64,000 nucleotides of DNA from Macrocybe gigantea (GCA_011319805.1 SJRY01000322.1:1-64000), one strand, 5' to 3'. Counted from the first letter of the stretch, positions 1 to 10,731 are shown. Notes: generated by a model from the letters alone, not told the origin. Program-made: numbers and translations.

Positions 1-3000
1 GTTTTGTTGTTCGGGGGGTTGGCCAGAGTCGGCGCTCAGAGCGCGAGGTGCGTGTGCGAGGGGCTTTGTTGTCATTTTCTCTCGCTCGTGATCATAATTC
101 TGTTCGTCAGTTCGGCTGCGCCCTCTCCCAGCGCGAGTGCGAGCGTTTTCATCTCGGATCCGGCCAGCTTTGTGCTTCCGTTTATTGGCACGACAAACGG
201 CGGGCATGTCTTTCCAGGTTTGTTTTTTTTAAGTTTCCTATTTTTGTCAGGCGTCTGAACGAAGGGATTTTAGGCGCGACGCTGCCGCATGGGATGTCAA
301 AGTCGGGATGGACACTGATTCGCCTGGAAATGTGAGGATGAGCTTTTTGATTTGTCGTGTTGCCAGATGGCTGATTGCGCTGAATTCAGCATGCTGGGTA
401 TGATGGAGATCCCCAGTTCAACGTCACTGGGTTTTCACAGTTGCATGATAGCGGCACCGGTGGGGTGAGCTGCCAGCAAATGCTGTGAAATGAATTCCTC
501 AGCGAATGCCTTCATAGGCTGTCCCCCTGTCAAACTTTAAACTCTTTCCTTTCGTCGAGTGCTCCTCGTTCGAAAAGTGCCCGACGTCCATCAACAGCCG
601 GAAGATCCCGCGCAAAATTCTATCCAACGGTTCGCCACTTTATCTATCCTAAAAAAAACTAATCGTCTCTTTTAAAAAATCTGACCGACGAAAAAAAAAA
701 AAAACACGAATGTCTAGGCGCGCCGGATGATTTTGCCTCGCCCGGCTACTTTTCGACGAACCTCTCGAGCGGCGTCCGCGTCGAGCTGACTGCCACGCGG
801 CGTTCGGCGTTGCATAGGTACACGTTTCCTGCTGGGACGGCGCACCCGCGCATCGCGGTGGACATTACGAACGACGGGCAGCGCAGCAGCACGGATCCGG
901 TCATGACGCTCGATCCCGACACCGCGCGCGTCAAGGGCGGCGCGTCCTTCGCGGCGTCTTTTGGGCCTGGCGGGTGTCCTTTTTCTTGGTCTCTGATACG
1001 GTTGTGCTGATGCCGTTTCGGTAAGGCCGGTATAGTGCGTTTACGTGCGTCACGTTCAAGGGCGAGGGGTTTGCGCTTGGGAAGCCTATGGAATATGGCG
1101 TTTGGCTGGCTGATTTTCCGGTTCGAGGCACGACGGACATCCTGCAAGTCTACTATGGTCTGTCACACGTTTTCAGATTCAGATTCCTGAAGCATAGCAC
1201 TGACGCGGCGACAGGCTTCGTGGACCAGCTCGGCGCGCTCTTCACCTTCGCGCCCGCGCCACGCGGCCAAACGACGACGATCCTGGCCCGCGTCGGCGTC
1301 TCGCTCGTCTCGAGCGATCAGGCGTGCCGCAATGCCGAAGAGGAGATTCCGACTTTGATTTTGCGCGCGTGCGCCGGGAGGCCCGGGCCCAGTGGAACGA
1401 CGTGCTGGGACGCATACAGGTCGATCCGGCGGGCGTGTCGAGGGAGACCGTGCAGCTGTTTTATTCGTCGGTGGGTCGTTGGTTGTGCTTTCTGTTTCGT
1501 GTTGGGGTCTGGCTGACGGCGTGTTTTGGTAGGTGTATCGGACGCATATTTCCCCGGCTGATTGTAGGACTTTGCTCCTTCACGGCGAGCTTTGAAAGGA
1601 CTGATTTTTTCTTTCCGTGCGCAGATACCGGCGAGAATCCAAAATGGGACTCGTCCGAACCGTACTACGACTCGTATTATTGCAACGTGAGCACAAGCGC
1701 GTCTACCCGTCCTTTCGCCGTGTGCTGATGCTCTTTCGCAGTGGGACACGTATCGCACGCTGTATCCGCTCATGTCGCTCCACGATCCCGTGCGCTTCGC
1801 ACAGATCGTTCGCGGGATGATCGATATTCAGAAACATGAAGGTGCGTGAGATGTTGTATGATCGATACTCCTTTTTTTTCTCGGGTCCTGATGGAAGGGG
1901 TAGGCTGGCTTCCGGAATGTCGAGGCGCGACCGCGATGCACTTTATCCAAGGCGGCAGCAGTGCGTTCTCAGACACCTGACCCTTTGAACTTGACTCGAC
2001 AGCATTTCACAGACGCAGATCCGATTCTGGGCGAATTCTTTGTCAAATTCCATCAGCAAGCGGCTTCGTGGGGCGTCTCTGCAGAAGACCTCTACAACCC
2101 TCTTGGCAGACGCGGAGATTCAGCCGCCGAATTGGAACTTGCAAGGCCGGCAGGCCGACATTTGGAAGCAGCTGAGTGCGGAACTCGGTCGGCTCAGCGT
2201 GTCGTGGATCCCCCTCTCTGAATTCTCGTGTCAGATTACATCCCGCACGACATGTTCGATGCCGGAGGCGCCAATACCAAGCAGGTCTCTAGGACACTGG
2301 AGGTTCGTTCCGGCGTTGTCGTCTGTGTTTGGATGGACGGGATTTGATTGCGCGTGATAGCACGCTTTTAATGACTTTGCCATTTCTCAAGTTGCAAAGG
2401 TCCTTGGCAGAGCGGACGACGCCAGGAAGGTAACGCGATGTTTCGCACTTGACGTGATTCTGAGAGTGTCCTGCGTAGTATGCACAACGTGCCGGCAATT
2501 ATATCAACGTCTGGAACCCCAATGTCACTGTCCCCGGAAATCCCGAGATTGCGGGCATGATGCAGGTAGGCCAATTCTCATCCTCTCATTGCGATTTGCC
2601 TCGCTTAGCTGGTGGATCGACCCTTGGCAGCCTCGATTTGCTAATGGAACGTTCAACTTTACGGATCCTAGGCATTGCAGCATTCACGATCCGGAGAAGG
2701 CTACTTGTTTCTTGAACGCTGCCAATAGGGATGGTTTCTACGAGGGTCCGTCTTTCCCTTCGTTCCTCATGCTTTTGGAAAAGGCGATTCTGATACTTCC
2801 CTGTCTCTAGGCTCTCCGATCATTGTAAGCATGCTTGTGTATTTCGCCTCTCGATTCGTCTCAGTCCCGTTCCAGTATTCTCAAGTGAGTGATGACGCAA
2901 GTGCCTGTCTGTCGTGCTCACCTTCTGGCATAGTACGTCCCTCAAGATACTGCCAAATTGATTGACCTTCAAGGTGGCGCCGTCAACTTCGTCTCTAGAC

Positions 3001-3772
3001 TGGACTTCATCTTTGCAGAGGTCAGCAGGCAGCTAGGCTCTTGTGATCTAGGTTTGGAAGCCTGCCCTTTCCTTTTAGGAATATTTCGAGTCTACGGACG
3101 AGCCTTCGCAGCAGATGCCCTATATGTATCACTACGCCAATCGGCCCGGCTTGAGCACACAGCGATCCAGACAGGTCATTGCGGAATTCTTCAACACATC
3201 CATAAATGGCCTGCCGGGCAATGATGGTACGTTTCGCTAACGCTGGTTCGTCGGAATTGGATTGATTCAAACTGTTCATTTATAGACTCGGGTAAAATCA
3301 AATCATCATGAGCGATGCGTCAATTGTGACTGTTCTGATCACCTTGCCTAGGTGCCATGGGTAGCTATGCTGGGTTCTACCTGGCCGGAATGTACCCTCC
3401 CCTGCAACTCGTCAATTCCTCCTTTCTTCGCCCTTCTTCCGTCAGATATCATTCTTCAACCCGGCGCACAACAAGACGACGACTATCAGGTCCAAGAATT
3501 TCGCTGGGAATCCTGAACGGCACGGGGGGACGCGTCTTTGTGCAGGTATTGTCATTTTTTGGGTCGTTGTGACTGAAAAGAGATGATTGACGGGTCGAAT
3601 GCAGAACGTGACCGTCAACAGCGTGCCGCACAAGTCGAACTGCTACCTCGATTGGGACGTCTTTGAGAACGGCTCGCTGGTCGAGCTGACGCTGACAGAC
3701 AATATCAACGTTACGTGTGGCACAGGAAAGGACGCTCTGCCACCCTCCTTGTCCACTGGCGGGTATGACTGA
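1..3772 (+). CDS. GH92 alpha-1,2-mannosidase, 5'-partial, with frame breaks
   Basis: Glycoside hydrolase family 92 enzymes are Ca-dependent exo-mannosidases that trim alpha-mannosides, usually secreted. The assembled exons give the family order: GTTNGGHVFPG near the start, GATLPHG, AGYDGDPQFNVTGFSQLHDSG around 400-475, TDPVMTLDPDTARVKGGASF at 890-950, ENPKWDSSEPYYDSYYCN at 1630-1690, the FDAGGANTKQVSRTLE stretch at 2250-2310, GSYAGFYLAGMYP at 3360-3396 and the beta-sandwich end up to the stop at 3770. More than 15 short introns interrupt it, and one exon is only 6 nt (3286-3291). No ATG lies upstream in frame, so the start is left of the window. A hydrophobic stretch around 80-120 could be part of a signal or anchor. 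Reading frame is lost by about 1 nt near 296, 1350, 2098 and 3396, and regained near 3510. These may be consensus indels or pseudogenisation; the splice sites look intact. Confidence 0.85.
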
Positions 3773-4354
3773 AATGAAAGACTGACAGAAAAGGAAAACT
3801 ATTGCAATTGGAGCCTTGTTTATTCATTAATGTGAGAGTGTGTACAGTAGCAGGCGTCTATTGATGCCGATTCGCTGGCGGCCTGCAAAAAATAAATCCC
3901 AACATCGTACGAGAGCTGTTTTTTTTTTCCCGCCTTCGGAGTAGCACCCATTCTACGTCCCAGTAGGGTTATCTCCGACGTGCTATTGTTTCGACCTTTA
4001 CAGCAATTCAACGGTCGCCGCTTCTTCGCCGTCCGCCATGTCCCCCGAAATGTAAATCTGACGCCCTCTGACCAGGTCATCCGTGCTGAGGCATATGAAG
4101 ACGCGCTCTTCGGGTTTTGCGTCCAATTGTTGAGTTGCGACGATTCGCCTGCTCGTGAATGCTGTGGCTATCATCTGACCGCTGCTCGACGTTGTGCTGC
4201 ATGAGGATCCTTGGAGGAGTAATTGTCTTCAACTGCTCAGAATTGTATGGCTCAAGCTTCTCTTCTAAAACTCTCTCGTAAAGTGCCTCAGACGCACCTC
4301 GCGGTCGATGTCATGTCGACTGCAATATGCACGCGCTCTCGGACTGTGCGCAGG
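3773..4354. other. Intergenic region, GH92 to CE16
   Basis: This holds the GH92 3' end and the CE16 upstream region. I see no coding exon here. An A/T-rich stretch around 3890-3925 (AATAAA followed by a T run) could serve the GH92 3' end, but nothing proves it. Confidence 0.4.
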
Positions 4355-4362
4355 TATAAAAG
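4355..4362 (+). promoter_or_regulatory. TATA box of the CE16 gene
   Basis: TATAAAAG lies 52 nt upstream of the CE16 ATG at 4414, a usual distance for a TATA-driven fungal promoter with a short 5' leader. No competing coding feature overlaps it. Confidence 0.6.
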
Positions 4363-4413
4363 CGGGAGTCGTTCAGCTGGAGGCTTCACATTCGTTACTC
4401 GCTATTCTTCAAT

Positions 4414-5726
4414 ATGCCGAACCTGGTCTTCTTGTTATCTCTATTTGCCTCTAGCCTCGCTCTTTATTCGCCTCTCGCCAGAGACGAGCCTAACGACGGC
4501 ATCAAGCTTGCGGTTCATCCGAATTGCGGACCTTTCGGTGGGAAGACCGCGAGCATCAACGCGGGCATTAATCCGAAAGACTACAAGACTGTCGTTGCCT
4601 TTGGGGTGCATCTGCAGTCGATTTCTGCTTTTTGAATATACTCATTTGATTGTCTTTCCGCATTCCAGGATAGTTACACGGATGGCGGACATGACGACGG
4701 GTCGCCGTTGGATCCGCCCATCCTGGTCCCTCCTAGCGTGCTTGCAGGCGGACGCTCTGTGAATGGCTATACTTGGGTCGAAGATGTCTGCATGGACATC
4801 AATGCCACGATAAAAGACTACGCCGTACATTGATTCGATCAGGAAACGCTTTATGCTCTCACTGATTTTATCCTGAACAGCAATCTGCAGCATGTATCGA
4901 CCTTTCGTTGTGGCCTAGCAACCCGAGACCTGTCGACTTCAAGGGCCAGGGCAAGCACTCACTTCATTGCCTTTGAGAGAGCGTCGAATTGAACGATCTT
5001 TTCCTTAGTATCGAAGTTTCTGAGCCAAGGGAATATTCTCGACCCCAAGACAACTCTCTATGCCGTATTTTTCGGAATAAAGTCAGTTTCTATGATTTTG
5101 CAGCTGAAAGAGACGTACTAATGGGCAAAATATAGTGATTATCTTGCGTCATTGAGTATGTCGCTCATTACGTTCGGACTGATCTCAGAACGGCTTACCT
5201 TCCGGATGGGTAGTTGACGGGACCATATGGTCGAGGCGGCCCACGTTCTGCTCCAGCAAATTCAAATCTTGGCCAGCCCGCCCACAAACGCGCGTTCTTT
5301 CATGGTTCTGGACGTTTACGGCCGAGGAACTGTCGCAGAGTCCGGAGAACGGTTCAAGCAGACCGTATTCGACGGCTTGCACGACTTTCACGCGGGTATC
5401 AACTCCACCAAGCTCAAGGTATCCTACGTCGATTTTGCACCTCTTTGGGAGGGTGTCTTGGGGCCTGATCCTGGATTCAAAGCTTTCGGATACGTCAGTA
5501 CTGATTCATGCACCCAGTGCACGCCTGAGAATGGGTGCTCGACTATTGGGATGTGTTCGGACCCTGAGCACTACTTTTACTGGATTCCAGGGTGAGCACG
5601 TCGCTGCGTCCCTTTGAATTTATATCATGGTGCTTACTTCTGCATAGTCACCCGTCCAAAGAAACTGAGCGTATTATGGCCGATTATGTCTCCGAGGTTT
5701 GGCACCGGTGCAAAATTGATGATTAA
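4414..5726 (+). CDS. Carbohydrate esterase family 16 (GDSL) acetylesterase
   Basis: This is predicted to be a secreted acetylesterase that removes acetyl groups from xylo- or manno-oligosaccharides. The ATG at 4414 opens a signal peptide (MPNLVFLLSLFASSLAL). After the first intron the protein has the GDSL-type block I as FGDSYTDGG, with Ser as nucleophile. A mid-protein FFGIND gives the Gly/Asn oxyanion block around 5080-5140. The C-terminal Asp-His pair sits in CSDPEHYFYWIPGHPS at 5560-5660, where DPEH...GHP is the CE16 block V. The last exon ends in HRCKIDD with a stop at 5724-5726. At least five short introns are needed and all have consistent phases. The frame is intact, unlike the neighbouring GH92 gene. 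A decayed minus-strand copy of its middle lies at about 44230-44500, next to the BTB gene, mirroring the arrangement here. Confidence 0.85.
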
Positions 5727-5895
5727 ATCGAGGAATCCGGAAGATCTACATGAATTCGGAACATTGTTTATTCAATTATTTTGTATTGGTAGCTCGTTCT
5801 CCTCATTGCTCTTGACGTGATTATACCCTTGTATGGCATGTATCTGAAATTCAGGTGATAGAAAAAGAACATGTATAAGGAATTGAGATGTCATC

Positions 5896-6797
5896 CTAGT
5901 CATCATAGAAAAAGGCATATAGATGCAAAGCCTGGACAAGTGCCGACCATATGACTTCCCTTTCCTTCCTGAGATATGACTTCATAGCCTGTTTACTGTC
6001 CTTTTCAGGCAAGTTTGCACATGATAGTTTTCTATGAAAAAAAAGCCATCCTGAATTGGACTTGATTGTGTATGACAACAACTCAGTGCAACTCACTGAA
6101 ACACATATCAGTTGCATCACAAGGGTGGCGGTATCTGTTCTGCATAGACCAAGGGCTGCAGACACTCAGAATGAAGTGGTGAACAAATTCCAAAGATTTA
6201 CACCCCTGCTAAAAGTCCCAAACTCCAAAATCCTGAAACTCTGAAATGTCATCCTACATCCCTTGGTCAGTATGGAACGGGTTCCACAAGTCCTTCCAAT
6301 GTGACTGGTATGTGTTTTGGCAAGTTGCACCTAGTCCTTGTCGAGTTATGAGCCACTGTTTCAGGAGTTTTTTCTTGTGAGAAATGTCATGTGCAAACTT
6401 GCCTGAAAAGGACAGTAACTGGATGCCCATGACCTCCTCCTTATTGGTGTCTTCATTACTCAATGCTTCCACCAAAATCCTCAAACTGTCCAGGATATCT
6501 GCCCTGCCCTGATCCATCAGTAGTCCCAACCCTTTCTGTCACTACCATTCTAGTATTTGCTGCCTCTCTCCTGCTTCCTCAGGTCCTGTGTACTTTGCCA
6601 CTTCTTCAATAAAACCATGCAATGCAATTCTACTCACCCAATTCTGTAGACCCCATATCCTATGAAGAAGACATTTCATATCCTGGTTTGACAACAGTGC
6701 CCATTTCACCCCTCACATACTATCGACCAAATCATCCATGTTACATATTATATCATCCAGATCTACAAACACAGGAAGCCACGATAGGTGGTAGAAT
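5896..6797 (-). pseudogene. Decayed BTB/POZ-protein fragment (3' part)
   Basis: On the minus strand this reads a degenerate copy of the C-terminal half of the BTB gene at 42981-44126. RADILDSLRILVEALSNED matches RADVLNSLRILAEALSDDD, and KQAMKSYLRKERE matches KQAMESYLRKERE. Nucleotide similarity also covers the part corresponding to about 43640-43900, up to the LTR of retroelement A at 6798. The copy lacks the BTB domain, carries an in-frame stop near 6540, and is split by a 420-bp inverted-repeat element at 5996-6415. It has lost many CpG dinucleotides relative to the gene. It sits tail-to-tail with CE16, just as the BTB gene at 43-44 kb sits tail-to-tail with a CE16 remnant. Confidence 0.8.
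5996..6415. mobile_element. MITE-like element with 29-bp terminal inverted repeats
   Basis: The left end CTGTCCTTTTCAGGCAAGTT (continuing to 6024) is the exact reverse complement of the right end at 6387-6415. The 420-bp element encodes nothing recognisable and interrupts the BTB pseudogene: the reading on both sides rejoins when it is removed. The flanks are TTTA on the left and TAAC on the right, compatible with a TA target duplication. This is the structure of a non-autonomous DNA transposon. The superfamily is not determined. No second copy was noticed in the window. Confidence 0.75.
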
Positions 6798-7213
6798 TGC
6801 TATGCAAAACCAAATCTGCATGCAAGTCACTCTAACTAATTCAGATGTAGAGGCAGGGAGAAGAATGCTATTTCTAGCCAGCTCGAAGCTGGGTTCTACT
6901 GTACATGATTTTAGCTATTTATACATTATGACTCCTGAGCACAGACTACAACTATACTATCCTCGTATTACATGCAACCCCCTATCCTAAATTGAATGAG
7001 TAAGGATTCTGCTGCATTCCTCGTGGTATCCTGCAGGTGCTGCACAATAACCCTATGCCCTAGTCAGTGCTGACGCATCATTGTTATAGGGTTGTCTTGA
7101 GTCGTCACATTGTATCCTGTATGTTGCATCGTGCTTTGCATCATGTGTTCGTCATGTGGTTCTTGAGTCACGTACCTGTGATTAAAATAATGATAAGTCC
7201 TGAAATCGTAACA
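6798..7213 (-). repeat. Left (3') LTR of element A
   Basis: In element orientation it begins TGTTACGATT and ends GCATAGCA, so it has TG...CA ends. It matches 22182-22597 over its full length with many transitions. In element orientation a TATAAATAG box starts at 6923, and AGCTTCGAGCT starts 33 nt further on (6890-6880). Confidence 0.8.
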
Positions 7214-7216
7214 TTA

Positions 7217-7226
7217 CCCCCCCTTT
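7217..7226 (-). promoter_or_regulatory. Polypurine tract of element A
   Basis: On the minus strand AAAGGGGGGG lies 3 nt upstream of the 3' LTR start (TGTTACG). This is the expected place for plus-strand DNA priming during reverse transcription. Confidence 0.65.
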
Positions 7227-7271
7227 AGGGATTGTGTCCTCGCAATCACGTTCTTCTTCCTTGTCATTCTT

Positions 7272-8380
7272 CTAGTTCTGCTTGCACTCATCCTTGCCTA
7301 TGATTTTTTGATTCCGTTGCTGCTGCCATGCCTGCCAGGCCACGTCCAAGTGGTCTTCAACTTCTTTCAGGTCTGCCATCCAGCTGGTAAGGGTCTCCTT
7401 CTTTGGTAGCATCTTCATTTGCTGACCACGTGGGTAGACCCAGATTTCATTAGCTGTGTGGTCGAAGAGGACCTTCGGTGACTGGGTTTGATGGAGACAG
7501 GTTTGCATGACTTTCTTTGGCACAGATCGGGGCAGCAATTGACATTGTCCTTTTTCTAGGGATGGCACCTTAGGATTCTTGCGATGAAATTTCATGACCA
7601 CGTTTGGCACATCTTCGTTGACATTTTCAGCGGGTTCCCAAGTGGCATCTTCCATAGGATAGCCCTTCCAGTATACTCTGTATTGCAATTTCCCTCTGTT
7701 CCATTGGGAATTTACTACAGCCTCCACTTCATATCACTTCTCTCCTTCCACGATGATGGGAGGAGGTCATTTAAGAATTGTTACTGCTTTCTGTCATGGA
7801 AATGCTGGTGCCATATACGGGGTAAGTTCGGACTCGTTTCAGATGGGGTGTATCTTCCAGTGTTCTAGTAGTTCGAGCTCGTATGCTGATTCTCCAATTT
7901 GCCATTTGACTTTGAAGGGACCAAACCATTTATCATTAAGCTTATCAGTCGGCTAGTCAGTTGCAATGTTTGTTCCTTCCAGCCAGACTTGATTGCCCTC
8001 GTGATATTCTCGGGTGGGCTTCTGTTTCCAGTCATAAGTCCATTTCATTGTCTTTGCAGCTTTTAACAGAGAGGTCTCGGCCTTGGTCTGAATCTCCTTC
8101 ATCATGTCAGTGAACTCCTCTGCAGTCTGTGATTTAGCGTTATGCTTTGGAGGTTCCTTTCCAGTATATGGATGTCACCCATGGTTTAAGTAAAATAGGG
8201 AGTATCCGGTTGCCGAATGAATTCGATTGTTATAGGAGAACTTGGCCATAGGTAGCCAATCTGCCCAGTCAGTTTGCCGATGATTCATGAAAAGTTTCAG
8301 GTACTGTTCAAGTTCCTGATTGATTCATTCCATTTGGCCATCAGTTTGTGGATGATACAGCATCAAAGGAGCTCCCTTGA
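7272..8380 (-). pseudogene. Element A integrase C-terminal part and chromodomain
   Basis: The minus strand reads part of a gypsy integrase: [20 protein letters not shown] at about 8280-8350, a GPFKVKW-type GPY/F region around 7900, then a chromodomain at 7600-7727 (QYRVYWKGYPMEDATWEPAE). An approximately 100-residue basic, Gln-rich tail follows and ends at 7272. Several in-frame stops (for example within TDGQMER*INQ) show that it is dead. The chromodomain places family A among the chromoviruses, whose integrases can be guided to histone marks. The sequence stops abruptly at 8380, where an LTR fragment of family B begins. Confidence 0.75.
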
Positions 8381-8595
8381 TGTTAGGCTAGACAAATCTT
8401 AAAGGACTCAGGCAGACTAAGTGCGAGAGTGGTTTAAGATGATGGCAAATGGAATATTAAGCCTAGCGCTACTGGTACATCTAGGAGCCCTTATATACGT
8501 TACAGTACTCGAGCACGGACCACGGACTGTGCAAATGCTGTAGACTGCAGATGAGTAAGACTAAGAAAGGAGATGACTCAGAGTGACTAGGGAAG
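8381..8595 (-). repeat. LTR fragment of family B (copy B4)
   Basis: This 215-bp piece matches the first two thirds of the family B LTR in reverse orientation, starting TGTTAGGCTAGAC, and is cut off where copy B1 begins. It differs from the B2 LTR at many sites, so it is a separate, older copy rather than the partner LTR of B2. Confidence 0.75.
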
Positions 8596-8913
8596 TGTTA
8601 CAGACGCCGCCCAAAGGACTATTCATTTTCTTATCTTATCTTTCCCACATCCCTTATCTCCCCCATCATGCTGCGCAGCGCAGCCATCGAGTCATCTCAC
8701 TTCCCTAGTCATCCTGAGTCATCTCCTTCCAGTCTTACTCATCCGCAGTCCACAGCATTGCGCAGCCCATGGTCCGTGCTCGAGTACTGTAGTGTATATA
8801 AGGACTCCCAGATGTACCAGTAACGCTAGGCTTAATATTCCTTTTGCCATCATCTCAAGACCACTCTCGCACTTAGTCTGCCCGAGTCCTTCTGAGATTC
8901 GTCTAGCCTAACA
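8596..8913 (+). repeat. 5' LTR of B1
   Basis: It has TGTTAC...CTAACA ends and is 318 bp long. It contains a TATA box at 8795-8801 and the predicted transcript start region at about 8828. Copies are at 14780-15099, 19629-19948 (reverse), 23257-23567 (reverse) and, in part, 8381-8595 (reverse). Confidence 0.9.
8795..8801 (+). promoter_or_regulatory. TATA box in the B1 LTR
   Basis: TATATAA lies 33 nt upstream of AGGCTTAATAT (8828-8838). That spacing fits transcription starting at the latter, which would make this 11-mer the 5' end of the element RNA. The box is present in every LTR copy seen. Confidence 0.65.
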
Positions 8914-8915
8914 AG

Positions 8916-8926
8916 ATATTAAGCCT
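8916..8926 (+). promoter_or_regulatory. Self-complementary primer-binding site of B1
   Basis: ATATTAAGCCT, two nucleotides inside the 5' LTR, is the exact reverse complement of AGGCTTAATAT at 8828-8838. No tRNA-like TGG primer site is seen. This is the arrangement known for Tf1 of fission yeast, where the first 11 nt of the RNA fold back to prime reverse transcription. The pair is conserved in copies B2 and B3. Confidence 0.7.
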
Positions 8927-8955
8927 CGTCGAGACTCGCTCAGACTCACACACAC

Positions 8956-10731
8956 ACCACGTCACGCTTTATCAAAGACTTGATCAACATTCGACGACAA
9001 GCGGTCGCCGACCCAGCGAGCACTAGCACGAGCGACGAGAGCACTTGGCTCAGAGAAGTAGACCAGACATTGCAGTCCACGCCATTCGCAGAGACAGTCC
9101 ACGCCATCCGCAGAGACACTAGCAATCCAAACAAACGAAAGAGAGAGCGCACGCCTACACCAAGTAGCGACGACGAAGAACAGGCATTTCTGAGAGAGTT
9201 TGCCTTCACCACCACAGACGAGCCCGCTGAATCCTCAGCGAAGGAGCAGCACAACTCATTGCAGAACTCTTCCTAGAGGAGAATACGGGATAAGCCCAGA
9301 AGAGCTGTGGTCAGACCAGAATCTTCTTGCCGAAGAAGAGGACGAACCCATCCGCAAGAAAACGAGAGAAGAACGAACACAAGCCCGAGATTTTAGGCGA
9401 CAACAGATCGAGAACTATAATCGCCGAACACAGGAGGAAGACATACTGATACAGAGAGGGCACGACGCACAGAGCGTACGACAGAACCAACGAGAACGAC
9501 ACCAGAGTCAAGGACACACAGGAACGAAACCACCGAATCCCTTCAGAGGACCAATCCGCCGAAGCACTGCATAAGGAGAGAATCGCACCACCGTGGCGAA
9601 AGTAAGCAACAGCGACTGGGACGAATACTATCGGTGGAGGGAGCGAAAAGGATACCAAAGACAACCGGACCGACCGCCGCAGAGTGGGCCGATTTTGAAC
9701 AAGCTTGTAGATCGCAGGAGTCGACCTAGACTACTGGAAAGAACAGAGAGAGGAGCGAAGACAGAAACAGCTCCAAGAACAGCAAGCCCAAGTACAAGCA
9801 CAGCAGACCCAAGAACAACAGATCCAGGAACAGGAAGACCAAGACCAAGAGAACGACGAAGAAAACCCCCAAAGGATGACGACAGAATACAAGGGAATCA
9901 TCGCCGACCCGAAATCCTTTACAGGAGATCGAACGTCCTTCGATATTTGGTGGAGAAAGATGAAACTCTACATAACCGCACATGGGACCTCACGGATACA
10001 CAGAAGATTGGAGCGGTCCTGTCTAGAATGACCGACGGACCCGGAGCCCATTGGGCATCAAAGAAGATCGACACCACTACCAACCAAAGCACATGGGCCG
10101 ACTTCATAACCGAGATAGAGACACGATTCAGCAATGTCATGTCGCCATCACAAGCAGGAAGCAAACTATTCAACATCAGACAGGGAAACCGACCCATCGA
10201 CGAATTTCTGGATGAATTCGTAGACCTCGCAGGGAAAGCAGGAATGACAGGAACAGCCCCTCGTTTCCTACTCGAGAAGAGCTTAAACCGAAGGACAGCA
10301 GAAGCCGTACACTCAATCTCCACACTTCCAACAGATGGAGATGAATATATCAAGACAGTTCGAGCGATTGGACGAAACATCGATGAACACAGAAATGTGA
10401 TGAGAGGAGAATTCACAAGCAATCAGCGCAAGGCTGGAAATCCAAGCCGAGGAGCAGACAGGCCATGGAAGTCGACAAAGTACGAAGCAACAACTGCTTC
10501 AACTGCAATAAACCAGGACACATCTCACGAAACTGCCCGGAACCACGAAAAGGAGCAGCAAATGTCACATGTTTCAACTGTGGCTTAAAGGGACACTATG
10601 CACGAAACTGCAAGAAGAAGAAGAAAGGAAAATCCCGGGTCAGAGAAGTGAAAGAAGAAGAAGGAGAGGACGAAGAAGACAAGGATGAAGAAAGCTCTGA
10701 CAAAGAGGGTTTTGCCGAAGGGTCCGACTAG
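8956..10731 (+). CDS. B1 gag polyprotein (frame-broken)
   Basis: This is the structural capsid and nucleocapsid region. Parts in order: an acidic, Ser/Thr-rich N-terminus ([16 protein letters not shown]); an Arg/Gln-rich segment; the retrotransposon gag core around 9950-10420 ([20 protein letters not shown]); and two zinc knuckles at about 10490-10620 ([14 protein letters not shown] and [14 protein letters not shown]). A Lys/Glu-rich tail stops at TAG 10729-10731. No ATG precedes the N-terminal frame in B1, so the initiation codon is unknown. Comparison with B2 and B3 shows single missing bases near 9230, 9278, 9653, 9985 and 10457. A stop near 9572 or 9610 may separate an N-terminal ORF from gag proper, which cannot be settled with these indels. 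Confidence 0.8.
10707..10713 (+). promoter_or_regulatory. Putative -1 ribosomal frameshift heptamer, gag to pol
   Basis: GGGTTTT is read in gag as G GGT TTT, the X XXY YYZ slippery form, 15 nt before the gag stop. Pol is open in the -1 frame through this point in B1, and the minus-strand copy B2 has the same heptamer and the same frame relation. No downstream pseudoknot was worked out. Confidence 0.5.

Noticed and set aside
1..200. Start codon of GH92 within the window
   Set aside because: No ATG in the relevant frame before the conserved DPASFVLPFIG; the first exon must lie further left.
8381..8595. Partner 3' LTR of copy B2
   Set aside because: It differs from the B2 LTR at too many sites for one insertion, so treated as a separate copy B4.
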